Shown piece by piece: positions 9,880 through 21,816 of a stretch of DNA of 64,000 nucleotides. Position 1 is the first letter of the stretch. Each line of letters begins with the position of its first letter. The notes beneath the pieces were generated by a model. It saw nothing but the letters and a program-made list of their open reading frames with translations. It was not told the DNA's origin and searched no databases. This stretch comes from Pyricularia pennisetigena. Its lineage: Eukaryota; Ascomycota; Sordariomycetes; Magnaporthales; Pyriculariaceae. The stretch lies in assembly GCF_004337985.1 (NCBI RefSeq), contig NC_043741.1:4750140-4814139 (forward strand), read 5' to 3'. The position numbers and the translations under genes are program-made.

Positions 9880-12800
9880 CTACTCAAACTTTCCGGCAGC
9901 AAACAGCCCGCCCACGACCTTGCTCCTGTCCTCGGCACCCTTGAACTTTCTCTGCTCTCGCCTCCTCTCCCTCTCCGCCAGCGCCGCGAGCCGCTCGTTC
10001 TCACGGGCAAAGTAATTGATTCCGGATTTCTTGCTGGCGTTCTTCTTGACCTTGGCGGCTTCGTCGCCAGCCATGGCCCCTGCTGCACTAGCCGTCGAGG
10101 CCAAGATGCCTGTCCCGGTGCTGGACGAAACGCCGCTGCCGCTGGCCGCCATGGAGGAGTTGGTCGTGGCGCGCCGCAGCAGCGCGGGGACCTTGAAAGA
10201 GCCCGAGCTTGAGCCCGCCACGAACGCGGTGCGAGCGCTGCGGCTGCCCCCGTCGGCGGAAGATGCAGATGAGCCGGATCGCTTGAGGCTGATGCGGTCG
10301 ACCACGGAAACCTCTGCGGCCCTACGGCGGGGGTTGCGGTTCTCTTTGTTGCTGTTGACGCCTGAGCTACCAGGTCGTCGCGATGCCTCTTGTTCGGCGT
10401 CTGCATCGTCGCTTTCCGAGTCCTCCTCTGTGGCCGGTACAAAAGAGGACATCGAGTTATGTTCTTCAAGGAGATCTGAGAGCGACTCGCGAACCTCACC
10501 CAGGTTGGACGGCTTTTGAAGATCCTTTCTACGACGCTGAGGTCCAGGGACCCTGCCAGTCACAGCAGGCGCAGCACCTTCTGTCGCTGAAGGTTGGCTG
10601 TCAGGAATAGCATCGTCTTGCTGCGACTCGGATGGTGCCAAAATATCCAGCATGTCCTCATCATCACTTCGATCCTCAATGGTTCGCATAAACGCTGATG
10701 TACGCGGATTCTCAGCCACCTTTGACACGCGCTCATCAGCGAACAATGCCTTCTGCATCTTGGCGAACTGTCGGCGCTTCATACGACGGCGAGCCTCGCC
10801 ACCATCATCCTCATCCGAGAGGTCGCCGTAGTCAGCACCCCGCTTTCGTCGAAGCATTCCCGAGGTGATATCCCGGAAGAGTTTCTCTACTTGCTTCTCA
10901 TCGTCCACACGCTCGCGATTACTGTTCAAGTAACAACCATTAGCAAAACAAGTGCAGGGAAGGCTTGCTTATTTGTTTGTTTGTCACGGTGTTGAAAGCT
11001 GTGAAAACTTACGCATGAATGGCAGCGATCTTGGCCTTCTCTGCCTCGCTGGCTTTAGTATGGTCGTCTATCATGTCTTTGACATCTTCTCCATCGTCGT
11101 CGCTGTCCTCGCCATCGGCGCCACCAAGGCCGGCATACTCGTCCTCGGACTCCTCAGCCTGTTCCTGGAACATCTCTTTGGCCTTGCTCTTCTTTCTGTC
11201 GAAAGCTTCCTGCTTTTCCTTCCGGGCGGCTGCCTTGTTGAGCACGCTGAAGGCATTTGCCGCCTCTTGAGTGCCAGGAATGAGCTCGTCCTCGGCATGT
11301 ACCACCTGCTCATTGCTTTCGTCTCTAAGCTGCGCTGCATCTTCTTCATCCTCGTCGATGGCCGCGACCTTGCGACGAAGCTTGCTTCTGCGCATTACAG
11401 GTGACTCAGGAATGGCCGAAGGTTCTCGGGACTGGCTCTCGTTCACGGCGACCGTAGCTACTGTCGATTGAGGGAGGTCAACGAACCTATCCTTCAAGGG
11501 CGTGCGGCCCTGGAAACCACCATCTTGCGTAGCTTCAGGGAACTGAGACGCCTGAGTGAATACGTCGTCTCGCATCAAGCTATCAAGTCCATGGACTTGA
11601 GACTGCGTGTCAAAATCAAAGTTCACACCGGCGTTTTGAGTGTCCCTGTCCTGTTGGGTAACCGGCTGAGTGTCCATTATGGAGCTCTCGGGCTGTTCAG
11701 CCATCGAGGCCTGTGGGAACGTGGTCTGTGGCATTGCATCGAATGTAGGCCGCGGCTGGGAGACGAGAGTGGACGCAAAGGGGTCAACCTGACTGTCATC
11801 CATGGTGCCAGCAAAAATTTGAGTAAGACCAAGTCCAGCGGCTTCACCAGCCTTCACAGGCAGACCGGGAATGAAAGTCTTGGTAGCTGAGCGCAGGACC
11901 GATTGAGGAGGCAATGGCGACTCAATTGCTCTGGTGGACGGAGATCTGAACGCAGTGGACTTGGATTTTGGCGTAGCTTCGATGCCGCGGGCCTTGTGAT
12001 TCGGGCTTGCTGATTTCTGCACGGGGAGATCGTCTTCCTCCTCGTCATCTGAGATAACGGTCGTATGTTTCCTGGCGCGGCGCGCCTTCTGACGCGGCAC
12101 GTCCACGTCTTGGTCTTCGCCTTCTTGTTCCGCCAAAGGATCAACATCAGACTCGCCCTGATCATCCACGAGGCCTTCGGCGACAGCTTCTGCGTCGTCC
12201 TCTGCCCCGGACTCCATATCGGCGTCCTCTTCTTCCGAGCCGGACAGCTCAACCTCCGAATCTTGTTCTTCCGGCGCCTCGTAGTAGTCACCTTCCTCAT
12301 CACTGTCATCCCAGGCGAGAGGGTCGACCTCGCCAGATTGTTTTCTGTCCGCCTTGCTCTCTTCCTTCTCTCGTCGCATGATCTCCTCTGCCTCTCTCCT
12401 GGCAGCAGCCATAATATCCTCGACATCTTGCATCTCTCTTTCGCGTTCCTCTTCTGTCTGGATGTGGATGCCCTTGGCCCGGAGAGCCTCGAAACGACGT
12501 TCACGCTCAATGCGAGCCTGTTCGCGCGCCCGCTGGTGCAAGGTGAGCTGTAGTTGCGCTGCTGTGATGGTGGGCTCTTTAGCCGACCCAAATTTGCCCC
12601 GTCTCCTGGACTGATCCTTTCCTGGAGAGCCACCAAGTTGGGCGAGAACCCGCAAAGCTTGCATTGCCCCATCGCACTTCTTTCGCTGGGCCGGTGCATT
12701 GTCAAATATGGCATCTAGCTTGCTCTTCTTCGGGTTCACTATCATGAGATCATCGTCGTCCGCGCCCAAATCGACCGAGACTGCACTGGGCAATGTGACC

Positions 12801-14149
12801 CTAAACTGGCGCTTTGGCTTGACCGCGTTGTCCACAGCATCCAATTCTGCAGCCGTTGCTTTGCCCTTGCCCTTATCCAGCTTTTCTGCGGCTTGTCCCT
12901 TGGTTGCTCCGGCAACCAGTGTATCAAGCCCTGGCAAGTCTTGATCATCGCCAGCTTTCGAATCCGGCTTGGTATCAATGGCCTGCTCGGTGCCATGGGA
13001 TTCTGACGGATCATCGCCATCTGGCTTGTCGCCCACAGGTGGCGAGGTTGGTGGTGTGGGCGATTCGCTCATCTCGGCGTCCGTGTTGTGTGCAGATACA
13101 GGGGTCGCGGCCCTGCTAGAACTTGCGACAGGAGCCGCAGCAGGCTGTTCTGCCAAGGATGGGGTTGATTTGGAGGCTTCGTTTGCCGGTTTGAAGTTGA
13201 AACGTTCGAAGAGGGACGCCTTGGTAATCTTCCTCTTGGTCTTGGCCTCATGCGCAAGCTGCAAGCTACGGCTGAGACGCTGTGTCTCACGGTGCATCTC
13301 TTCGAGAGCCTTCTTGCCTGCCTTGCGAGCCGAAGGGCGGGTTGCAGCCTGCTGAGTGAGCTTTCGGCCGCCCTCGTCGTCGGTGATGTTGTCCGACTCC
13401 TCGCCGCTCATCCCATCGGCTGCCTCATCGTCGCCTGGTCCCTGGGTCCTCTGGTTCTTCTCTTGTTCTGCTTGCTCTCGAGCAATGCGCTTCTGTTGCA
13501 GTTCCAATAAGCGATTCTTCATACGCTTGCTTGTGTTGGGATCATCTCGCAAGTCTGTATCCTCGTCAGATATATCGCCTGCATAGACTGGACCCGCGAG
13601 CTCCTTCGAGGGCGTAACGAAGAGATCCGGCGAAGAGTCCCTAGCCGGCGTCGGTGTCCGACTCTTTGCCCGGAAGGTTTTCGGGCGCCTTTTGTGTCGT
13701 GTTGGGATGTCATCATCATCTTCAGCCTCGACAGATTGGGCGACAGGGGCCCTCGTGGCATCGACGGCAGTAGTTTGTGTGGTTTCTTCTTGGGGATCCA
13801 GTCCTAAAAGTTTCCTCACGCGGTTTCTTGCTCCTTCTGTAGGCTCTGACCCCGACTGCGCTGGATTGGTAGGAACGCCTTGCATCCGAGAAGCAAGCCG
13901 TCCTCGGGGTTGTAGGATGGCGTCGTCGTCTTCACTTTCATCCTCATCGCTATGGCTAAGCTGAGGCGTGTCCTCTCTTGTGGCCTTTATAAGACTGGGT
14001 GTGCCCGGTGCTCTGCTATCCTCTTCATCTGAACTTTCGTCGATTCCCGCAAGTAACCTCCGTAGGTTTGATTTGGGAGAGAGTAGGTGCGTCAAAGGTT
14101 TCGACGCGTTTGGGGAGGACGCTGGTGAGGATAAAGTTTGAGAAGCCAT
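9880..14149 (-). CDS. mrc1: Mrc1/claspin-like replication checkpoint mediator
   Basis: Exons 14149-11013 and 10921-9880 flank a 91 bp intron (GTAAGT..GAACAG) and give 1392 residues. Mrc1 travels with the replisome and, when forks stall, brings the effector kinase to the sensor kinase in the nucleus. Recognition rests on the MRC1-like domain that spans the splice junction: ANRERVDDEKQVEKLF, then DITSGMLRRKRGADYGDLSD and ARRRMKRRQFAKMQKALFADE. The C-terminus VVGGLFAAGKFE is also typical. The N-terminal two thirds are acidic and disordered, with many SDEE/DDEE blocks. A dense S/TQ cluster at about 11.3-11.8 kb fits phosphorylation by ATR/ATM-type kinases. I chose the ATG at 14149, in strong context GCCATGG, over an in-frame ATG nine codons upstream. 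Confidence 0.93.
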
Positions 14150-15120
14150 GGCGAAGGTAGAATAAATTATGAACAATAAACTGAGGACACTTTCTTCAAT
14201 CTGATCTCATGCTGGGGTATCAAAGGAGGCATACAGTACTGTGTATCTTGTATGGGGTAAATGGTAATGAAATTGTCGTTGATGGGGGGACGACGTAGGG
14301 TGTGGGGGGAGAAATGGGAAGCTCTTAAGAGACCTCGACGCGTACTTTAGACGCGAACTCGCGATTCAGACCCACTCTTAATTAACATAAAGTGGAGAAA
14401 CGCGCACGCGACTTTACAGAAGTAGCAAGCCTTTGCGGAACATAGCCATGTTTGAGCATGTGAGCTCCGATCTCTATCTTCCAAATGTGGCAGGCATTGA
14501 TAATAACAGTTTATGTTGTTTGGTGTTTACGTACTGTTGAGTCCTCTTCCACGGGTATCGTTGTTTTATAAGTACAATAAGATTGCTTTAGCAGCAGGGC
14601 GTCGAACACAAGCGGACCCAGAGTTTCTTGTCGTATCGTGCCAAAACCAGCAGCCGTGCCTGGCCGCTCAACCACAATCGGCTTTCCCCATCCATGACAC
14701 CTAGACATTCCACTGGGGTCCTGAAGTCGAACGTCTTTGCTTTGTACAAGAAACATAAGATAAAAAAATAAAAATAAAAAAATAGATAGCAATATGGCCT
14801 TGGCCACGGCCCCCTTCCCATATAGGAGCAGAACGGCCTAAAAACAAAACAAGCCAAGACGAGCCACCCAGCTCAAAATCCCTCTCTCGCTCCAAACGCC
14901 ATGTAGCAATGCAAGATAATGTCAAAAATGAATGGCCTAATCCATGGTTTGAGCGTGTGACGAACTCCATAAAAGGAGGATTGAAGATGACCGTCAAAGG
15001 TACCGCTGGCACGTGAGAGACTGGACTGAATTGCCTCATGTTTTTTTTTCTCCCCCTCTTGCCATCAAAATTTTAAACCATCTGCCGGCGTCAAACTGGC
15101 CGTCCAGCAGACAGAATGGC
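14150..15120. other. Spacer between HFI1 3' end and MRC1 promoter
   Basis: About 970 bp between two minus-strand genes. The first part should be the MRC1 promoter and the rest the HFI1 3' flank, with a short A-rich stretch near 14760-14790. I see no gene. Confidence 0.6.
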
Positions 15121-16738
15121 TTATGCAGTTAAACAGGCGTCGAGAACGTTGTCAAACGAGCCGCTGTCGTCGAAATCGGCACCTTCCCACCAGATATCGT
15201 CATCTGAGTTGTCGATATCCATTGCATCTTCGTGGGGCACTCCATTTGGTAGTCCAATGGCCGTCTTTAGACTCTTTGTCTTGGCGGAGGCCTCCACCAT
15301 GCGCGTGTCGCCATCCCTGTCCTTTGGTGGCTCCCCGCCTATCCATGTGTAGTCCTCCCAAGCCTCGAGCTCTCCTTCGCGGTAGCTGTAGTTGATAGTC
15401 TGACTGACTAGCGGGAAGTTCGCCATACCGCACTCGCCCATGTCCAAAGCAAGTTGGAGGTCAGCCATCCCAACTGGCCCCTGTTCACTGGCCGAACGCG
15501 CTTCGACGGGTAGCAAACCGCTTTTATCTCTTGACAGTTCACCACGCCTCGCCGATTCCTCCTCCCTAGCCAGCTGCTTGCGGTACTTGTGCGTTTGTAT
15601 CCACGTTGTTCCCTCCGTTATATTGGTGGACCCACCACCCAACTCACCGGGGCCGTTGCTTCTTGTACGACATAGGATCGCAGATAATACTTCTTTTATA
15701 AAAACCTCGGCAGCCACCGAAACAAATCCCGCTGCCTCAGGAGCATGTCCGGACACCAGTCCAGACTCATAGCAAAATGGCAGCATACGTGCCTCGACAT
15801 TACTTGTGTCTGGGAACTCGCCGGATTCGACTGCGAGTGGCTGTGCATATCGTTTTCGAATCTCGAGGTCCCAATCTGCAAGAGATATCCAAAGTATTAG
15901 CAAGGGGACAGCGTGTCTTGGAGCACAGGGTAATGGATGAACGTACTCATGCGATTCAAGCCACCAGCAGCACTTTGGGGCACCTCTTGTGTTCTCGGAG
16001 CTTTTGCCCTGTGATGTTCGGAGAACACGCCAGCGAGAGCTTCGTGCGGGTCCACAATCTAGATACGGATCGCAGGTTAGATGAATCGGCTGAGACCTGC
16101 AAGCTGCTGAGCAATCCGCAACCCACCTCGTTTGTAGCAAGATCTTTGATACGCCTCCGATCTCTAGCTGGCAGCTGCATGACCTCGCCCTTTACCCTCC
16201 GCTCCGTAGCATCTCCCGTTACAGGCTTGCTGCCGGCCGTCGCCGAGGGTTTGTCATTGGCGCTGACCCATGGGGCAAGCCCCTGATCAGGCATCTCACG
16301 CGTGACATTTCCATATATGGCGGCAATGAGCTGGTTGTGGAGGTGTTCTTTTTCGCCATTGGCGGAGAGAAGGATGGGATCAACGCGCTCGGAGAATTCA
16401 GCTTGTGTGAGTCGGCCTGGTGAGGCGCAAGACGGAATTGGTCAGTAATAGAAAGCAGGAACAGAGGGACGATGCATTGCCGATATAGCGAGTAATATTG
16501 ATGCCGCAGACGTACCAACCAAGAACTGTGATGTCGTCTCCTTGTACACCGGCCATAGCTCACTCCCGATCGCGGCCTTCAGGGCTGCGTATACCGGCTC
16601 GAGGTCTATCCGGGCCGGGACTGCATTGCTAACTTTTGGCGTCTTCTGTAATGACGAAGCGCCAACGGTAATGGATTTATGAGAGAGTACCGGGGTGGTA
16701 AGGCCGATCGCAGGCCGGCTGAGCTCGGCGGGGTTCAT
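15121..16738 (-). CDS. hfi1: SAGA core subunit Hfi1/Ada1
   Basis: Four exons, 16738-16516, 16416-16127, 16058-15947 and 15875-15121, with introns of 99, 68 and 71 bp, give 459 residues. Hfi1/Ada1 is a histone-fold protein that helps hold the SAGA coactivator together and pairs with Taf12. The SAGA-Tad1 region (PF12767 type) is clear: [16 protein letters not shown] near residue 43, then [27 protein letters not shown], the strongly conserved [16 protein letters not shown], the basic RDRRRIKDL, and [20 protein letters not shown]. The C-terminus carries an acidic [11 protein letters not shown] tail. All introns are in phase and each join restores conserved family sequence, for example [13 protein letters not shown]. 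The gene is divergent from GCP3. I am sure of the family; residue-level start choice is supported by the usual MNPAELSRP beginning. Confidence 0.92.
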
Positions 16739-17375
16739 GGTATAATCGAATCAGGGGTGAGGTTTGGGATGAACGCGACGCCGGCTGTGGCCGACAGCGT
16801 CGCTCTACGATTCGTAGCCCGGCGCAATGGCAGAATTGGTAATTTTATGGCATCGGGATGTAGCTGTTGTGTATGCGATCACGATTCTGATGTCGAATTG
16901 ATGATTTTAGCTCGTTGTGGCCGTAAGATGCGATGGCGCAGTTCGCGGCGAGCATCTAGCATGGCAAATGCTGGCTTGATGTCACGCATCCAGCCTTCTA
17001 TAAATTTGCGGAGAAGCACTTGGACCGCCTGGCTGGCTGGCTGCCATGATTCCCATTGTGGAGGGATGGTCCGGGGGGTTCTCCCAAAGAGTGGGGCCGA
17101 CTTTCCCAAAACCCGAACCCTCGATATTGGAGAGCTTAGCTACGGAGTAAAGGCGCGTCAGAGGCGCGTCCATCTTTGGTTTCCCCCGCCAAAACGGTGG
17201 ACATGCGGTTGGTATTACGATTGACTTCATAAAAAACGACCGCTCGAACTCAGAAGGCTACACAATACGTATACCGGAATCCTGTTGAATCGAACAAAAG
17301 CTCAGGCAACTAACTGTAATTGGGTGTACTGTCCGGAGTTATTGGACCCCAGTTGGGGGCAGCCATGCGACAACA
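16739..17375. promoter_or_regulatory. Bidirectional promoter region between HFI1 and GCP3
   Basis: The 637 bp between two divergent start codons must hold the promoters of both genes. I do not see a TATA box or a shared operator that I could defend. Confidence 0.6.
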
Positions 17376-20231
17376 ATGTCGCAACAGCGCATCGCCAACG
17401 CCGTCGAGGGCCTGATAGCCCACCTAGTCCCCGCCGATCCTAGCAACAGTGAACGAACGCAGGAGCGTCACGAGCGCTGCTTTCAACTAGTCAACAACAT
17501 TCTGAACAAGTACGCAATTTTCTTCTTTGAAATTAAACTATCGATCCAACCATAACTTGTCTAGAACTCGGAGCATGATGCTAATAGCTTCCTTCCTCCA
17601 CCAAATAGCCAGACCTCCCCTCCCATCTCATCCGATGTCAATCATGCCTCGGATTTAATCAAGCGTAAGCTGGTACAGACAAACCCTACACAAGCCCTGC
17701 GCTTTGCGAACCTGTACACCCGCCTGCTTTCGCTGCCTGTCCTGGACAAGAAGTGGGCTATACTGCACCTCCTTTACCAACTTTCCGACTCGCCGGACCC
17801 CAGCGATCCTCTGCCACTCAGTTCTCTGCAGCGGAGGCCAGCGCCTCAACCAAGAGAGAAAGATGCGGTTAGCAGGCCGCCCGAGAGGGAGCAAGCATCC
17901 AGCTCGTCTGCTTCCGCCTCGCTGTCTCGGGGATCGGAGGATGAGCTCAACGAAGCCTTCCAACCCGCAGGCCTTAGGAAGTTTCCCCCCGACAAGGCTA
18001 GAAGGGGCCCCGCCGAGGAAGCCAAAGTTGCCGCCGCAACCGCTGCCGGAGAGGATATGGACGTAGACTTAACGCAAACAAGAGATGTTTCCCTGAAATC
18101 TACCCTCCTGGCGGAGAACTCGCTGGAGCTTAATCCGTCAGAACCTGTGCTGCTACGGGATCTACCCTTTACGCTGCAAGGGCTTTCCTCGAGCACGCTG
18201 CCTTTTTCATCCAAATCAAGCCTGAAACTGCCGCCTACATTACCCGCCCCCATAATAGCTCTGCTACATCAGTTAGCGGAACCCTCGCTCCTGTATCGGC
18301 GGCTCGACTCTTTTGTCAAGTCACCCGCAAACGGACTGCTCGGCCAAAGTCTAAGAGCCGCGATGACGGGTGAGTTACGTTCGTATCTCGGTCTGGTGGC
18401 TACACTCGAGGCCCAAATACGACGTGCTTTGGCCGCACTGGACGACTCAGCACCTCGACATGGCATCGGTAAAGCCGGCGTCACTTTGAAGAGGCTCGTA
18501 GTTTGGACACGAGAGGCCACCATGGGCTTACGGCTGCTCTCGCTGATTGCCGAGGAATCGCGCAAACACCATGGTGGACGTCTCATATCGCTCATCCATG
18601 GATTTTTGACTTCGCATGGCGATCCAACTGTCGGGGCTTTTGCGGTGCGGCTACTCACACACGTTACCCGCCCTTTTTACGACATGCTGCGACATTGGAT
18701 ATATGATGGCGAGCTCTCAGACCCCTATCTTGAGTTCTTTGTACGGGAACAAGATCCTATGGCTGAGAAACACAAGGAGGCCAAGATCAAAGGGCTCAGC
18801 TCATTATGGAATGACAAGTACGAGGTTGACGAGTCGATGGTCCCCGGAATTATCAGTGCCGACTTTGCACAAAAAGTGTTTCTCATTGGCAAGTCACTTA
18901 ATTTCATCCGCCATAGTTGCGGTGACTCTCAATGGGTAGAAGAGTATAGCAAGGCGGCTTCAAAGGAGTTGCGGTATGGCGATACAGCTACCCTGGAGGC
19001 TTGGATCGATGAGGCTTACAAGACGACAATGAAGCGATTGATGCACCTCATGACTACCAAATTCCACCTGTTTGAACACCTCCAGGCCATGAAGGACTAC
19101 ATACTTCTTGGTCAGGGTGACTTCATTGCTTTGCTGATGGAATCTCTTGCACCGAACCTTGACCGCCCTGCCGGCGCCCAGTACCGTCATACTCTGACGG
19201 CCAAGCTGGAAGAGGCCATTCGAGGCTCCAATGCGCAATACGCAAGCCCAGAAGTATTACGGCGGCTGGACGCTCGCATGCTACAGCTGTCGCAAGGCGA
19301 CATCGGCTGGGATTTGTTCACACTGGAGTACAAGATCGACGCCCCTGTTGACTGCATCCTGACCGAATGGCACGGTAGGCAATACCTGAAAATGTTCAAC
19401 TTTCTCTGGCGCGTCAAACGTGTCGAATTTGCTCTACACTCAGTATGGAGGAAGAGCACCACAGGTTCGCGCGGCGTGCTGCAAACTAAGGATCTAGCCG
19501 TCGCGCAGACATGGCGCACCACGCGCGGGACGCTCGCCGAGATGATCCATTGGACTGGCCAGCTGCAGTACTACATTCTGTTCGAGGTTATTGAGTCGTC
19601 ATGGGGGCAGCTCCAGAAGGCACTGAAAAAAGAGGACGCCACGCTCGACGATCTAATCGACGCCCACACCACCTACCTCGACACCATCACGCAAAAGGGC
19701 CTTCTCGGCGCCAAGCGCAAGGCTACGAGCGCCCCGGCCGATGCAGGCGCGTTGGATGAGGACCGCTCTGTACCCATGAACCAGATCGCCGACATATTGC
19801 GCAACATACTATCTTACCGCGACAGCGTCGACGGCCTCTATTCGTGGGCCGTGTCAGACTTCACCTCGCGCCAGAACGACGCCATTACCGCCGCTGCCGC
19901 CCACGAGGACACCGAGATGGGCGGCACCGCCGCCAGCGGCAATAACCCGCTGGGTTTTGCTTCGGCCGCCGCCTCCGAGTTCCCTGCACTACAGGACCGC
20001 CTCCGCGTTCTAGGCGCAGACTTCCGGAAGCGCGTCCAGAGGTTGCTGGGCGACCTGGCATACACCTCGGAGCACGAGACGCGCTTTCTGGGCCTGGCCA
20101 TGAATTTCAACGATGTCTACCAGCCCATGCTCAGGGCCAGACACAAACCTGGCGGTAGCGGCAGGGCTGCTGCTGCTGCCTCGGCCGTCTCCGCTCCGGG
20201 GTTTGCGAGGGGCGAGCGTGCTGGAGACTAA
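17376..20231 (+). CDS. Gamma-tubulin complex component GCP3 (Spc98/Alp6)
   Basis: Exons 17376-17509 and 17609-20231 flank a 99 bp intron and give 918 residues. GCP3 pairs with GCP2 and gamma-tubulin in the gamma-TuSC, which nucleates microtubules at spindle pole bodies. Of the possible acceptors only AAATAG at 17603-17608, preceded by a CTAAT branch site and a pyrimidine tract, keeps the frame; the closer CTAG at 17561-17564 does not. The GRIP1 part starts near residue 260 (PIIALLHQLAEPSLLYRR) and includes RPFYDMLRHWIYDGEL and SDPYLEFF, which points to GCP3 rather than GCP2. The GRIP2 part follows with DNYLL-like LQAMKDYILLGQGDFI, YKIDAPVDCILTE and FNFLWRVKRVEFAL. The N-terminal 200 residues are variable and Ser/Pro-rich, with an Ala-rich tail at the end. 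Confidence 0.92.
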
Positions 20232-20299
20232 ATGGTTGCAGAGGAAGTAACGCCTCTTTCGCTCCCCGATACGGTGTAATTGGCCCTTGTCTCTAATGC

Positions 20300-20359
<60 letters not shown>

Positions 20360-21816
20360 CCTGCAGGGGTGGAACATGTTTCATTACGTTGACGATATGC
20401 GGCTTTGGCTCGGTGGTGGTATCGCCGCATCAGCGTCAAAACAATGACGCTTCAACTTGTGTATGAAAGGTGTTGATGCGACCAAGGCACCGATGGCTGG
20501 CTTAAGTAATGAGATTGCCCAGAGGGACTCGGCTGTCCCGTTTGATCTATCTGCAGTATTTTGCAACGATTGAGCACCTAGTGAGTATGTAGTCAGATAC
20601 CCCAGAATAGCCAATGAATTATTATAAATACACTACTTCAAAGTTTGTTGTTGATCGCGTAGTCTACATCTCATAAGTTCTTCATCGTCACAAAGCATAG
20701 CATCGAGCATGTTTCTTGTTCCAAATAGATTTGCTCTTGTCTTGTTGGTAGATATCGTAGCTTTAACTCATCGATCGTCCCTTCATACAAGTCATAATGT
20801 GGTAAAGCAAGCCCATCCATTCCTAGCCAAGTGCGTCGTGCCCAAGGATAAGAATGGAGTAGACCCGCCAATATGAATAATATGTGTATCTCTCATGAGA
20901 GGTGCAGCCAAGATTGTGTCCACGGCCTGTTCCACAAAAGAAAGAAGAAAACAAAAACAGTTGATCAAGCAGAGGAGTCAAAAATAAAATGTGGACAAAG
21001 CAACTGAAGATTCCATATCATGAGACAAGAGCAATCATGAAAAAACACAGGCGCTTCCACCGCCCGACACCAAATCGTCAAAGGGGTTCAAGGTTCAAAA
21101 GTAGCAGACCAACCAACCCAGTGCTTCCCGGAATTTGTTACACGATACACCTCCCAAAATAATTCCAATGCGATCCCTTCCGGGTATAGATAAAAACAAG
21201 GGGAATATCAAATGACCACCAGACTCCAACGCCGTCAAAAGAGATGGGGGCTTCGAATATGATACAACCCCACCCACTCAGACCCAAGCGTTCATCGACC
21301 TCTATCTATTTTTTTGCTCTATGCAAAAGGGGTCCATGATCATACGTCTTGTCAAAACAGTATTCATCATTTCCCTCCATGCACTCGAGCATGTATTAGT
21401 ATAGCACCGCCAATTTCAGGCGGAATATGTGGAGAAACCCCGGTCCTGCGGATTGTATGTAATGTGTTGTGATGGATGTGCATGGGCGACAAATGCCCAG
21501 ATTATTCCGCAGAAAACCAAAAAAGGGTAAAGCTCCGTAGTCGTAACATTCGTCGTAACATGGTGCAAATCATAGGTGGACGCATTGTGTCCGCCGTGTT
21601 TCTGTCCGTCTTTTCTTCTTTTTTCTTTGCAGCGCAACTTTGATCAAAACCTAGCACCATGGCCGTAGGTAAAGAGGCGATCATTCGAAGAGAATATCCA
21701 GCAAGATTCTCCTCGTACAATTCAAGGACAAGTCCAAACAAGCTCCTGGCAGATTTGTTGCCATATCCAGTATCTAAAACAAAGATGTCCTGGCACTGAG
21801 AAAAGCGGTTTAATTT
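20232..21816. other. Convergent 3' region between GCP3 and WEE1
   Basis: Both flanking genes end here, so the stretch holds two sets of 3' UTRs. It contains a T13-A46 tract at 20300-20358, about 70 bp after the GCP3 stop. No ORF resembles a known protein. Confidence 0.6.
20300..20358. repeat. T13-A46 homopolymer tract
   Basis: Thirteen T are followed directly by forty-six A. The first 26 bases can fold as a perfect T/A hairpin. The tract lies where the GCP3 transcript would be expected to end. Confidence 0.9.

Noticed and set aside
9468..10499. Minus-strand 343-codon frame overlapping the MRC1 3' exon
   Set aside because: It is out of frame with the conserved MRC1 C-terminus and its composition (Arg/Pro/Ala-rich) is that of a shadow frame.
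12065..12553. Plus-strand 162-codon frame inside MRC1
   Set aside because: Antisense of the acidic/charged MRC1 coding sequence; no independent support.
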